From GCA-003244245 sp963712995 (GTDB taxonomy: Bacteria; Actinomycetota; Actinomycetes; Mycobacteriales; Pseudonocardiaceae): a stretch of DNA of 64,000 bases. The position numbers and the translations under genes were made by a program. The notes beneath the pieces are model-generated. The model saw only the letters and a list, made by a program, of their open reading frames with translations. It had not been told where the DNA came from and did not search any database. This document shows positions 7,692-16,723 of the stretch, in pieces. The stretch covers positions 78,374 through 142,373 of the forward strand of contig CAVQKH010000008.1 of NCBI GenBank assembly GCA_963712995.1, read 5' to 3'. Positions within the stretch are counted from its first letter, which is position 1; each line of letters starts with the position of its first letter.

Positions 7692-10193
7692 TCAGCTATG
7701 GGAGCGGATCCACTCCTCCAACTGGTTCGCCTCGTCGTCACGATCCAGGGCGCGGAGGTCGGCGGCGAGGTTGCCGGCCGAGGTCAGGGTGCGGGGGTGG
7801 TCGTCGCCGAGCACTCGGCGGCTGCGGGCCAGGGTGTCTTGTTGGAGTTGGCGGGCCTGTTCGTGGTGGCCCAGGGCGTGCAGGTCGAGGGCGAGGTAGT
7901 TGGCCGAGATCAGGGTGAAGGGGTGGTCGTCGCCGTGCACTTGGCGGCGGCGGGTGAGGGTGTCTTGTTGGAGTTGGCGGGCCTGTTCGTGGTGGCCCAG
8001 GGCGCGCAGGTCTTGAGCAAGGTTGGTACTCGAGATGAGAGTGAAGGGGTGGTCGTCGCCGTGCACTTGGCGGCGGCGGGTGAGGGTGTCTTGTTGGAGT
8101 TGGCGGGCCTGTTCGTGGTGGCCCAGCGCGCGCAGGTCACAGGCTAGATTGCTGGCCGAGGTCAGGGTGAAGGGATGGTCGTCGCCGAGCACGCGGCGGC
8201 TGCGGGTGAGGGTGTCTTGTTGGAGTTGGCGGCCCTGCTCGTGCTGACCAAGCGCGTACAGGTTTACGGCGAGATTGTTGGCCGATTCCAGGGTGTCGGG
8301 GTGGTCTTCGCCCAGTACCCGGCGGCGGTGGGTGAGGGTGTCGTCGTCGAGTTGGCGGGCCTGCTCGTACTGGCCCAGCTCGTACAGGTTTACGGCGAGA
8401 TCGGCGGCCGAGGTCAGGGTGTCGGGGTGGTTCTCACTCAGCACTGAGCGACGCAGGCTCAGTGCCCGCTCGAACAGCGGACGGGCGGATGCAGGCTCCC
8501 CTCTTGTAAGCACATACGTCCCGGCGTGGTGGAGCAGCCAGCCGACGTCGTCTCCGGTCGGACGAAGGATGTGGCGTGCATTGGTGACGGCAAGGACGTG
8601 CGGGAGCAACTGTCGCCAGAGGGACCAGGTCGGCGGGTTGGCCCAGGGATTGTCCACTGGAACTGCGGCACGGAGCACCCGGATCGCGATGGTGGCCATG
8701 TCGTGCTCGCTGGGCTGGGCGCGCAGGATGGCTTGCAGTAGCCGGTGCAGCTGCAGGTTGTCGGGCTCGACGCGGGCCAGTCCTCTTCGGCGTAGGAGCC
8801 GGGTCAGCTCGGTGAAGGCCAGCGGATCGTGGGCCATGGTGGCGAGTGGGCCGGGTAGCCGGTCGGGATGGGTGGTGAACAGGGTGAGGGGGATCGGCTC
8901 AGGGGCTAGGTGGGCAGCCAGGATGAGCAGGTCCAACGCGGCCGGTGCTTGCGCAGCGAGCTGGTCGAAGACGATCTGGTAGCTGGCGGCCAGCGAGACC
9001 GGGTAGGTGGCGGGGGTTCCGTGGGCCAGCAGTTCCGCGGTGCGCTTGTCGAGTAAGGACAGGTAGTCGTCGGTGGGGATGCCGGTCTCGGTCAGATAGG
9101 CGGCGGCCTGGCTGAGCGCGAGGGGCAAGTCGCCCAGGGCGTCGGCGATCCGGTCGGCGTCAGCGGCGGCCAGGCGCGGGACGCGGCGCAGCAGTGTGAT
9201 CGACTCACCGCGGTCGAAGATGTCCACCCCGAGCGGGGTGGCCAGGTCGTGCCAGGCGGGGTTGCGGGAGGTGATCAGCACCTGCCCGCCACTGCCGGTG
9301 GCCAGGTGGGGGGTAAGCGCGGCGGGATCCTCGGCGTTGTCGTAGATCAGCAGCCAGCGGTTGCGTTCCCGCAGCGCCCCCAGCAGCCGGGCCACCGCCG
9401 ACGCGATGGGGTCGGTGGCCTCGGCCAGGCCCAGGGCGTGGGCGAGCTGGGCCAGCCGGTCAGGGATCAGCGTGGGTACTTCGGAGGGGATCCACCAGAC
9501 CAGGTCGTAGTCGGTGTCGTGGCGGTGGGCGTACTCGATGGCCAGCGCGGTCTTGCCGATCCCGCCCATGCCGTGCAGGGCCTGCACCACCGTCGCCCGG
9601 TCGGTTCGCAGCGACGTGCGCAGGCTGGTGAGTAGGTCTTCACGTCCGGTGAAGGTGGCGTTGCGCGCGGGCACGTTCCACACTCGTCCGCCCCCGGGCC
9701 GCTGCGCCAGCGCCTGGAACAGCTTTTCGCTCAACTCCTCCGGGGTGGTGACCGTGGCGGTGGTCAGGCCACTGTCGGCGAGCCGGGCGCGAAACGCGTC
9801 CTGGCGGGCGGCGTGTTCGGAGTCGCGGAACAGATCCGCTGGGCCTTCCGCCTCGGTGCCCAGCAGGAACACCAACCGGGGCAGGCCACGCTCACCCGCG
9901 ACCTCGAACTCCAACTCCGTGTAGGACAGCTCCGGCCGGTCCCGCACCGGGGAGCCGTACCGGAACCCGACGATGGCCACATAGATGTCGGCGGTCAGCA
10001 CCGTCTCCCGGCACACCTGCTCCGGGCACTGGCCCCGCGCGGTGAAGTACGCCATGTCCCCGACGGCGTCCCCGGCCCGGGTGATCGCCTGCTCCGCCGC
10101 ATCGACGAACGACCGGCGAGCGGGAAACCGCCGCAACTCCGAGGTATGGCTCAAGAACACTCGCCGTGGCCGTGACGACACGCCTCGTAGCAT
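7692..10193 (-). CDS. STAND ATPase: DUF4062 - NB-ARC - TPR protein
   Basis: 833 residues. Residues about 10-115 (VFLSHTSELRRFP, YFTARGQCPEQVCRETV, DIYVAIVGFRYGSPV) match DUF4062. The Walker A loop GMGGIGKTALAIEYAHRH follows near residue 210, then a Walker B-like WLLIYDNAEDP and VLITSRNPAW, as in NB-ARC ATPases. The last 280 residues are kinesin-light-chain-like TPRs, five or more 42-residue units with HPDTLTSAxNLAxxLxALG. STAND proteins of this build act as signal-triggered oligomerising switches and some are defence or death effectors. Here DUF4062 would be the effector or signalling end and the TPRs the sensor, by analogy. Cytoplasmic, with no membrane segment. Confidence 0.82.
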   Translation of the reverse strand: MLRGVSSRPRRVFLSHTSELRRFPARRSFVDAAEQAITRAGDAVGDMAYFTARGQCPEQVCRETVLTADIYVAIVGFRYGSPVRDRPELSYTELEFEVAGERGLPRLVFLLGTEAEGPADLFRDSEHAARQDAFRARLADSGLTTATVTTPEELSEKLFQALAQRPGGGRVWNVPARNATFTGREDLLTSLRTSLRTDRATVVQALHGMGGIGKTALAIEYAHRHDTDYDLVWWIPSEVPTLIPDRLAQLAHALGLAEATDPIASAVARLLGALRERNRWLLIYDNAEDPAALTPHLATGSGGQVLITSRNPAWHDLATPLGVDIFDRGESITLLRRVPRLAAADADRIADALGDLPLALSQAAAYLTETGIPTDDYLSLLDKRTAELLAHGTPATYPVSLAASYQIVFDQLAAQAPAALDLLILAAHLAPEPIPLTLFTTHPDRLPGPLATMAHDPLAFTELTRLLRRRGLARVEPDNLQLHRLLQAILRAQPSEHDMATIAIRVLRAAVPVDNPWANPPTWSLWRQLLPHVLAVTNARHILRPTGDDVGWLLHHAGTYVLTRGEPASARPLFERALSLRRSVLSENHPDTLTSAADLAVNLYELGQYEQARQLDDDTLTHRRRVLGEDHPDTLESANNLAVNLYALGQHEQGRQLQQDTLTRSRRVLGDDHPFTLTSASNLACDLRALGHHEQARQLQQDTLTRRRQVHGDDHPFTLISSTNLAQDLRALGHHEQARQLQQDTLTRRRQVHGDDHPFTLISANYLALDLHALGHHEQARQLQQDTLARSRRVLGDDHPRTLTSAGNLAADLRALDRDDEANQLEEWIRSHS
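7855..8484. repeat. Tandem 126-bp repeats encoding TPR units
   Basis: Units begin at about 7855, 7981, 8107, 8233 and 8359, exactly 126 bp (42 codons) apart. The units at 7855-8106 are almost identical to each other, which implies recent duplication, while the outer ones have diverged. They encode the TPR array of the STAND protein. Confidence 0.85.
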
Positions 10194-10356
10194 CCCACTG
10201 CCGGTCGGTGTGCGTGCAGCCTGCCGTCACCTCGTGGCCGGTGGGTAAACCGCCGTAGACGCTGGCCAGTCGCCGTCGAACTGGTCGCCTGGCGTGCGAG
10301 CGTCGGAGTGGTCAAGGAAGAAGGCAACGAGAGTCAGGGAGGGGCACTCAAACTGG

Positions 10357-11748
10357 TCATGCGGCCAGTTTGAGCTTGCGGTCCAGTTCAGTGGAGAACT
10401 CGCGGACATAGGAGTTGGCCTTGCGGGTGCGGAGTTCGTCCGCGAGACGGTGCAGATTCGTCAGGCAGAACGGTGAGTGGACATGCGGCAGCCGCCCCAG
10501 AGCGATCCGTCCAATCTCGCACGCCTGCTCCAGCTCGCCGCGGCCAAGATGGGCTGTCGCCAGCGCTGCGCCCGACAGTAACGCGTCGCGCTGGTACAGG
10601 TGATCGGGTGCAGCGGTCGCTTCAGGAGTGAGCAGGGTGACCGCGTTGCCAAGATGACGTCGGTTGTTGTGGGAGCAGGCGCTCCCCAGGCTGACCTGGT
10701 GGAAGCCACCGGAGGCGTCGACAAACTGCGGACTGACGTAATAAGCCCACCGCGGCTGGTGACCGGTCGGATGCTCGACCAGCTCACGGGCCCGGCCGTA
10801 GGCCGCGTCGAAGCGGTCGGCATCACCGACGAGCGCGTAGCCAGAGGCGAGCCGACTGGTGACCAGAGCCTGGACAAGGGCGGGACTGCGGCGAGCCATC
10901 TCCACCCCGGCGGTACCCAGACTGATCGCGTCGGTCGCCTTCTCGCGGCTGGCGGCGTGGAAGGCCATCATGCTCAGCACGTTGGCGCCCAAGGCCTTGT
11001 CGCCAGCGTTGTGAGCGGCCCGCAGCGCGGTCAGGTAGTAGCGCTGGGACAGCCCGTGGCGTTCGGAATCGGCCGCCATCCATCCGGCCAACTGTCCGAG
11101 TTCAGCCAACGCGATCAACAGGCGCCGGGTGACCTGCCCGCCGTGATCGGCCGTACTGAGAAGTTGACCGACCACCTGGAACTGGGCGTGAACATAGGTG
11201 AGGTTCGCCCCGCCCCCGCCCTGCTGGTCATCAAGCTGGCGCAGCTGAGGGATTGTCTCCTCCACCTGCTCGATCAAGGTAGCGCCCACCTGCCCGCCGC
11301 CCAGGGCCGCGGCCAGCCGAGCCGGTTCGGTGTTCACTGCGATCCACGCGAGGTGGGTCAGGGCTGAGCCGCCCACCGCCATGAACACGCGACGATCCAT
11401 CAATCCTCCGAGTAGCCAGTCGTGGATGATGGCCACAGTGCCTGCCAGGGTCCACGGTATCGCCATCCCGTCGGTCGCAGGGATCAAACGTGGATCATGT
11501 GGAACGCATCCGGGCCATAGCTCGCCCACCGTGATCAGCCGGGTGCCGGCTTGGGACAGCACGAACGCGGTCGCCTGACGCACCTCGTCCCGGCGCGGTT
11601 GATGACCTTTGAGCCACTTGTACGGCGCGGTCGGGTGGACTGCGCCGGTGCCGAGCACTCGGCAGATCTCCCGGCCCAAACGCTCGCCGCTCCAGGACAA
11701 GCAGGCCAAGAGCTGACTCAGCGTCTCGTTCGGTGCGTCGGCCGCCAT
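10357..11748 (-). CDS. HTH/TPR-type transcriptional regulator
   Basis: About 463 residues from ATG at 11748; a longer start at 11775 is also open. The N-terminus (LSQLLACLSWSGERLGREIC, ending in YKWLKGHQPRRDE) looks like a helix-turn-helix domain. A middle segment with RRVFMAVGGSALTHLAW and a C-terminal TPR-like helical array follow. The layout resembles the regulator at 45-1418, and such proteins are numerous in Pseudonocardiales. It lies upstream of the STAND gene on the same strand, with 163 bp between, so co-regulation is possible. Confidence 0.7.
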   Translation of the reverse strand: MAADAPNETLSQLLACLSWSGERLGREICRVLGTGAVHPTAPYKWLKGHQPRRDEVRQATAFVLSQAGTRLITVGELWPGCVPHDPRLIPATDGMAIPWTLAGTVAIIHDWLLGGLMDRRVFMAVGGSALTHLAWIAVNTEPARLAAALGGGQVGATLIEQVEETIPQLRQLDDQQGGGGANLTYVHAQFQVVGQLLSTADHGGQVTRRLLIALAELGQLAGWMAADSERHGLSQRYYLTALRAAHNAGDKALGANVLSMMAFHAASREKATDAISLGTAGVEMARRSPALVQALVTSRLASGYALVGDADRFDAAYGRARELVEHPTGHQPRWAYYVSPQFVDASGGFHQVSLGSACSHNNRRHLGNAVTLLTPEATAAPDHLYQRDALLSGAALATAHLGRGELEQACEIGRIALGRLPHVHSPFCLTNLHRLADELRTRKANSYVREFSTELDRKLKLAA

Positions 11749-11937
11749 CGTCACGTCCTTGCCGTCGTGGATCACGTGTCAGCACGGAGCGTAAGCCGTA
11801 GATCACCAACAGCAGAGGAAGTTCAGGGTTTTCAGGGAACACTCCCCTTCCTTAGACCCGCCACGCAGCGAGACGGTGGTCACCCCCTGATTGTCGTGGT
11901 TACCAACACAACGTGCACAAACCGGAGGTCATCAGCC

Positions 11938-12696
11938 GTGGACAGCGAGACCCCACCCGAGAGCGCCGCCGTTCGCCGCAGCGCCGAGCAGCGCACACTC
12001 GGGCAGGTTGCCTATCAACATCTCGCTGACCGGACCTCCCATAGCGATACTGACCCAGCGCAGAGCGACCCGGTGACCGGCGATGTCAGCCGGGAACACT
12101 GGATCGTGCCGGTACACGGCCTGACCTGCACCGACCCCGACGGCACCGTGCAAGCGACCGCCCGCCGCGACGGCACCGTGATCCTCAACATGACCTGCGG
12201 GGATGCCCGGATCATGGGGTGGCTCGACGTCTCCCGAGCGGCCCAGCTCTCCACGGGGATCTGGGAGGCCGCCGGGGCCAGCCAGCAGCTCACCAGGCAC
12301 CTCGATGACCAGTCCCTCCTACCAACCCACGGATCAGGAGTCCGGCCGGTAGCAGGGCACCCACACCTCCACCGAAAAACACCACTCGGACGTAGCGTCC
12401 CGAGACCTCAGCGCAGGCTCAACCCGGTGAACCACGCTGCCGCGATAGACGCTGACGAAACGCAGACGACCGGCCAACGCATCCGGCTGATCCGCAAAGC
12501 CCAGGACAAGTCACTGCAGGTTATCGCCGGGCTGGCCGGGATGGGCAAATCCACCCTGCACCGCATCGAGCACGGACAACGCGATGTGACCCTTTCCGAG
12601 ATCGTGGCACTGGCCAACGCCCTGGAGATCACCCCTTTGAAGCTGATCAGACTGCCGATCCTCGCACCCGCCAACGGACCCACAGGCACGCCATGA
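11938..12696 (+). CDS. XRE-family HTH protein with N-terminal extension (possible fusion)
   Basis: 252 residues from GTG at 11938, preceded by CGGAGGT at a suitable distance. The C-terminal 70 residues are a clear XRE helix-turn-helix (QRIRLIRKAQDKSLQVIAGL, then STLHRIEHGQRDVTLSEI). The N-terminal 120 residues (EHWIVPVHGLTCTDPDGTV, ILNMTCGDARIMGWLDV) form a small domain I do not recognise. A Pro/His/Arg-rich linker that looks like untranslated sequence joins them. A second GTG at 12427 would produce the HTH alone, so this may be two adjacent genes with no intervening stop. Confidence 0.6.
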   Translation: MDSETPPESAAVRRSAEQRTLGQVAYQHLADRTSHSDTDPAQSDPVTGDVSREHWIVPVHGLTCTDPDGTVQATARRDGTVILNMTCGDARIMGWLDVSRAAQLSTGIWEAAGASQQLTRHLDDQSLLPTHGSGVRPVAGHPHLHRKTPLGRSVPRPQRRLNPVNHAAAIDADETQTTGQRIRLIRKAQDKSLQVIAGLAGMGKSTLHRIEHGQRDVTLSEIVALANALEITPLKLIRLPILAPANGPTGTP

Positions 12697-12703
12697 GAGC
12701 GGC

Positions 12704-14815
12704 TCAGCCCTCATCTCGGGAAGCTGGATGAGGGCTGCCCACTAACCCCGGGCCGGGACGGTCTTTCTGGTCGAACACCCGATCCCAGGACTCGACGGAG
12801 GTCAGGTCGGGGACCGCGGCGCGGTAGCGCTGCGCGGTGACGCTCCACTCCACGATCAGCCGCCGGTACAGGGTGATGGTGCGCAGCAACAGCGTGCGGA
12901 ACTGCTGTGGGTCGCGTTTACGGAAGGCCACGCCACTGCCGTCGGCGTTGGAGACGGTGGCGGAGTCGACCATGCCGAGCAGGAACCACCGGGCGTTGCA
13001 GGCCGGCACGTTGATCTGCGGACGCTCACGGGTGTGCGGTCGGGGTGCACGTAGGTGGTGGGAGACGGTGGCCACCGCGCGTTTGGCGATGGCCAGCGGC
13101 CGCACCGGCGGGTCGAGCAGGGCCTCGATGCGCACCGGATCGAGCAAGGGCATGGGCAGTTGCTGGGCGGAGGAGAAGATCCGGGCGTCGTCGTAGCCCT
13201 CGCGCAGTGTGCGGACCGCGGGCAGCGCCTCACGCAGGGAGGCGAACAACCGCTCCGGCCCGGCGAGGAAGTCCTCGATCGATTTGTGGTGCAAAGCGAC
13301 GGTGGAGTACTCCATCGCCATCAAGTGCTTGAAGGTGGTGCGGAAACCCTCGCGCACGATCGCCGGACGGACGTCGTACGGGCTGTGCAACGCCATGGTG
13401 ATCAGCCGGTTGCGCAGGTGGAAGTAGGCCGTCCAGTCGGTGGTGTCGTTCTTGTCGGTCCAGGGCATGTGCCAGATCGCACAACTGGGCAGGGTGACGG
13501 TGGGGAAGCCGCACTCCCCGGCCCGCAGTCCGTACTCCGCGTCGTCCCACTTGATGAACAACGGCAGCGGCAGCCCGGTGCGCTCCAGCACCTCGCGAGG
13601 GATAAGGCACATCCACCAGGCGTTGTAGGTGGAGTGGATGCGGGCGTGCAGCATGCGTTGCTGGCGCAGCGTCTGCGCGGCGAAGTCGTGCCCGGAGACC
13701 GACCCCGGTGCCGGGCGCCAGAAGCTGGCCCGCAGATCCACGATCTCGCCCATGGCGTGCAGCTGGCTGCGGACCTGCAGGTTCAGCATCTGCGCGCCGA
13801 CGATCACCGGCGAGGACGTGGCGCTGGCGAAGGCGTGCGCGCGCAGCACGCTGTCCGGCTCCAAGCGGACGTCGTCATCCATCAGCAGCACGTGCTCGAT
13901 ACCGTCGGTGCGCAGCGCCTCGAGCATGCCCCGGGTGAACCCGCCCGAGCCGCCGAGATTCTCTTGGTCGATCACCACCAACCGCTCGCCCAGTAGTGCC
14001 GCGGCCGCGGCGAAGCGCTGATGATCGCGCATCTTGACGCTGCCCTGGTCGATGACGAAGACCTTCGCGACGACGTCGAGCACCGCCTGGTCCTCGGCCA
14101 GCGCCGCCAGTGCGGTGGCGCAGTCCGCAGGCCGGTTGAAGGTCGTGATCGCCACCGCCAGCGGGCGGACCGGCAGCGGCTCGTCGACGATCCACGCGGC
14201 GTCGGAGACGGTCAGCGAGTCCCGCCCGGTGGCGACGTCGAACCAGACCCACCCGCCGTCCTCGAACGGCGCAAGCGACTCCCGGAACTCCAGCTGGACC
14301 GGCTCGCCCCCGGTGTCGAGGTGCTTACCCTCCAGGTGCACGACATCCCCGTTGGACTTGGAGCGGTAGAGATCCACCCGCCCGGCACCCCGCACGGTCA
14401 GTCGCAGCGCCACCTCCTCCACCCGGGTCCAGCGCTTCCAGTAACTGGCCGGAAAGGCGTTGAAGTAGGTGGCCAGGGACAGCTGGCAGGACGGCGGCAA
14501 CATCACCGTCGACCGGGACACCACTTCCGCGGTGTGCCCGTACAGAGCCTCCGGCTCATCGAGGTAGAGCGGGCGCACCTCCGGCGGGTCATCGGCCCGG
14601 GGCATCACCACGCGGTGCAGGACCCGCTGCGGCACGACTCCCTCGGTGCTCGGGCCGACCTGCAGCGAGCTGACATCGGACAGTTTGCTGTCCGCGGCGT
14701 TGTTGCGCGCCGCCTCGCGGCGGGCCTCCCGCTCGATCGCCGTGGGGGCCTGCGCCGGATCGCAGCGCTGCGCCGTCATCTGGACCCGCGAACCGGATGC
14801 TTCACTAATCGTCAC
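12704..14815 (-). CDS. Second GlfT2-like galactofuranosyltransferase
   Basis: 703 residues with the same domains as the enzyme at 3123-5126: an N-terminal beta domain with YFNAFPASYWKRW, GT-A opening VAITTFNRP, metal-binding DDD at 313-315 (LLMDDDVRLEPD), WDD at 423-425 and IWHMPW. All catalytic residues are kept, so the copy is probably active. The first 55 residues and the last 20 are extra. Bases just after its stop (12697-12703) separate it from the convergent XRE gene. Whether it makes a different linkage or substitutes for GlfT1 is unknown. Confidence 0.85.
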   Translation of the reverse strand: MTISEASGSRVQMTAQRCDPAQAPTAIEREARREAARNNAADSKLSDVSSLQVGPSTEGVVPQRVLHRVVMPRADDPPEVRPLYLDEPEALYGHTAEVVSRSTVMLPPSCQLSLATYFNAFPASYWKRWTRVEEVALRLTVRGAGRVDLYRSKSNGDVVHLEGKHLDTGGEPVQLEFRESLAPFEDGGWVWFDVATGRDSLTVSDAAWIVDEPLPVRPLAVAITTFNRPADCATALAALAEDQAVLDVVAKVFVIDQGSVKMRDHQRFAAAAALLGERLVVIDQENLGGSGGFTRGMLEALRTDGIEHVLLMDDDVRLEPDSVLRAHAFASATSSPVIVGAQMLNLQVRSQLHAMGEIVDLRASFWRPAPGSVSGHDFAAQTLRQQRMLHARIHSTYNAWWMCLIPREVLERTGLPLPLFIKWDDAEYGLRAGECGFPTVTLPSCAIWHMPWTDKNDTTDWTAYFHLRNRLITMALHSPYDVRPAIVREGFRTTFKHLMAMEYSTVALHHKSIEDFLAGPERLFASLREALPAVRTLREGYDDARIFSSAQQLPMPLLDPVRIEALLDPPVRPLAIAKRAVATVSHHLRAPRPHTRERPQINVPACNARWFLLGMVDSATVSNADGSGVAFRKRDPQQFRTLLLRTITLYRRLIVEWSVTAQRYRAAVPDLTSVESWDRVFDQKDRPGPGLVGSPHPASRDEG

Positions 14816-15606
14816 GTGATCCCTACTTCCGCGTGTGCCTGTCTTTGTGGGGATCCTCGCAGATCGGACCTAGTGCAACACATGGCGGTCCGCGGTGAGC
14901 GCCGGTAGACGTCTTTGGTCCGGCTCATGCGGATCGATCCACCCCTGCGGCGAGATACGGCACAGCCGAGCCGCGGATATTCCCCTTTGGATATCAGGGG
15001 CGCACGTGTTTCCCATCACCTGCAAATTCAAATCGACCGGAGTGAAATCAATAGCGAGATTCTATTACGATACGGTCACAATCGATGGGTGGCGTCCAGG
15101 TTCACCCGGCGTCTTCGACGAGCAAACAACGACCAATCGGGCGAACTCCCCGACGTTGGTCACCGTTGGTGACAGCGCCGGAAGTAGCCATCTTCACCCC
15201 GAGTATCCGGGCCACTACCAGCATCAACAGCCCCGCCTCGATCATCACGGAAGGAATCCGCACATTACTCTATTAGTGATCAAGATACACTAACGGGCTT
15301 TGATGGACATACAGTGACGATACACTCACCGTACGGCGTCAGCAGACACTCTCGGTGACATAAGTATACCGAGTTGCGACGACTGAAGCTTCGTAGTACG
15401 AGTAAACATGTGACGGATCATCGTAACGACCGGCTTTGTGAGTACGGCGCGGCCGATCAGAACGATCTTCGACTGGGGCGCGGATCCGCCGTAGGCGCCG
15501 TCACGGGGTGAGAGCCGCTTCGGGGCTTCATTTCCCTCGGGCGGAAAGAGGCATCCAGCGTCACCCAGGGAAAGAGTTCCTGGGACACGAAGTGGAGGAG
15601 GGGCAA
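14816..15606. other. Intergenic region, no supported gene
   Basis: About 790 bp between the second GlfT2-like gene and the His-rich mini-protein. Bases about 14950-15450 are clearly AT-richer than the surroundings and broken by stops in all frames. Reading frames such as 14895-15293 have no recognisable domain and no convincing start. I see no transposase remnant or terminator. It may contain promoters for the flanking divergent genes. Confidence 0.6.
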
Positions 15607-15819
15607 ATGCGGGTCGGAGAGATCTTCTCACTCGGTGGCCACTGTGGCCATGACCACCATGACGGCGGTCATCACAAGAGCTACGGCGGTCGCCATTACG
15701 GCGGCGGTTACCACTACAGCGGCCACCACTACGGGGGTCACCACTACGGCGGTCACCACTACGGCTACGGCGGCGGGTACCACCGTGGTGGGCTGCTGGG
15801 AATCAGAATCAGCCTCTAG
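15607..15819 (+). CDS. His/Gly/Tyr-rich mini-protein, possible metal binder
   Basis: 70 residues. ATG at 15607 is preceded by GGAGGAGGGGCAA, a strong ribosome-binding site; a longer frame from 15508 lacks one. The first ten residues (MRVGEIFSLG) are ordinary. Residues 11-62 are then almost only Gly, His and Tyr, with 15 His, one Cys (CGHDHH) and a tandem GGHHY unit at 39-52, and the tail GGLLGIRISL is hydrophobic. There is no signal peptide. Such composition suggests Ni, Zn or Cu binding. A perfect terminator follows the stop, so it is a single-gene transcript next to two ferritin-like genes. Confidence 0.72.
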   Translation: MRVGEIFSLGGHCGHDHHDGGHHKSYGGRHYGGGYHYSGHHYGGHHYGGHHYGYGGGYHRGGLLGIRISL

Positions 15820-15845
15820 GAACTGGTCTCCCAGACCTTGACCCG

Positions 15846-15875
15846 GCCCTCGCTCCGCACCAGCGGAGCGAGGGC
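15846..15875 (+). terminator. Rho-independent-type hairpin after the His-rich gene
   Basis: Perfect 13-bp stem, GCCCTCGCTCCGC with its complement, and a 4-nt loop ACCA. It lies 26 bp after the stop of the mini-protein and 38 bp before the convergent ferritin-like gene, so it could serve both strands. The T tract is short, as is common in actinobacteria. Confidence 0.85.
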
Positions 15876-15913
15876 TGTTGGCTCCTCAGGGCGCGAGCAG
15901 ACTCGTCAACCGA

Positions 15914-16723
15914 TCATGTCACCGTCAAGGTGTCGAGCTTGAGCGCGTCGGTGACCCCGATGAAGGTGTCCGGGACCGGGTACTGACCCAGGACGAAATT
16001 CAGGATCGCGGCATGCATGGCCTCCACCGGCTGGATACTGGCGGCGGTCATGATCCCGGCGGGATCGGAGACGTTCGCGGTGGCGAAGGTGTAGGTCTGC
16101 GCAGCGACGTTCTCCAGGTTCAGCGCGAGCCTGACCACGTCGGGTACCGACTTCGCGTTGGAGTACAGGACCAGCTGTTCCTGAGTGATCGACAACGGCA
16201 CATCGTCGATGGTCGGTTTGCCTGCCTTGGACAGCACCGCGTTCCATGCCTGGGCATGATCGGCATGTTGTTTCATCACCGTCTGGATGAACACGGTCGT
16301 CGCCGGTGGCACAGTGCCCAGCTCACCGGCACCGGCTTTCTTCAGCGCCCCGCCGTAGGCGATGACAGCGAGGTTCTCCAACGCGGCGGCCAACGCCACC
16401 ACCTTGAGATCGCCGGGGTAGGTCTCCGGCCGAGCCGGCGGTGGCACTGCCGGGGACGAGGGGCCGGGTTGGCCCGCAGGACCGCCGGCGCATGCCGCAG
16501 CCGCGCCCAGCGCCACCGCACCCACGGCGCCCAGGAAGAAGCCGCGCCGGGTGGACGGATTGTGCACGACGTGGCCAAGATTGCCGGCCAGCATGTCGAG
16601 GGTCTTGCGGAGCTGCGGGAACGTCGAGGTGTGCAGCTCGTCGAGCTCCCGGGTCAGCACGGCCAGTTCACGCTCACTGATCGCCATCTCGGCGGGCTGG
16701 ACGCGGCGGGGGACATTGCTCAT
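15914..16723 (-). CDS. Tat-exported ferritin-like domain lipoprotein
   Basis: 269 residues. A 50-residue helical leader precedes a twin-arginine signal (STRRGFFLG, RR at 59-60), a hydrophobic stretch and Cys78 in a lipobox-like AAAAC, so export by Tat and lipidation are likely. The mature part has the four-helix ferritin-like pattern with ENLAVIAYGGALKKAG, HADHAQAWNAVL, LENVAAQTYTFA and AMHAAILNFVLG, which provide Glu/His candidates for a di-metal site. Function is unknown in this family. It overlaps the preceding ferritin-like gene by 4 bp. The unusually long region before RR is worth noting. Confidence 0.75.
   Translation of the reverse strand: MSNVPRRVQPAEMAISERELAVLTRELDELHTSTFPQLRKTLDMLAGNLGHVVHNPSTRRGFFLGAVGAVALGAAAACAGGPAGQPGPSSPAVPPPARPETYPGDLKVVALAAALENLAVIAYGGALKKAGAGELGTVPPATTVFIQTVMKQHADHAQAWNAVLSKAGKPTIDDVPLSITQEQLVLYSNAKSVPDVVRLALNLENVAAQTYTFATANVSDPAGIMTAASIQPVEAMHAAILNFVLGQYPVPDTFIGVTDALKLDTLTVT

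Noticed and set aside
7855..8484. Regular repeats that might be a CRISPR array
   Set aside because: Period is exactly 126 bp without unique spacers and it translates to TPR units.
11551..11937. Upstream extension of the XRE fusion gene
   Set aside because: Runs antisense through the regulator at 10357-11748; GTG at 11938 has the ribosome-binding site.
14895..15293. 132-codon frame in the AT-richer gap
   Set aside because: No start context, no domain, atypical composition.
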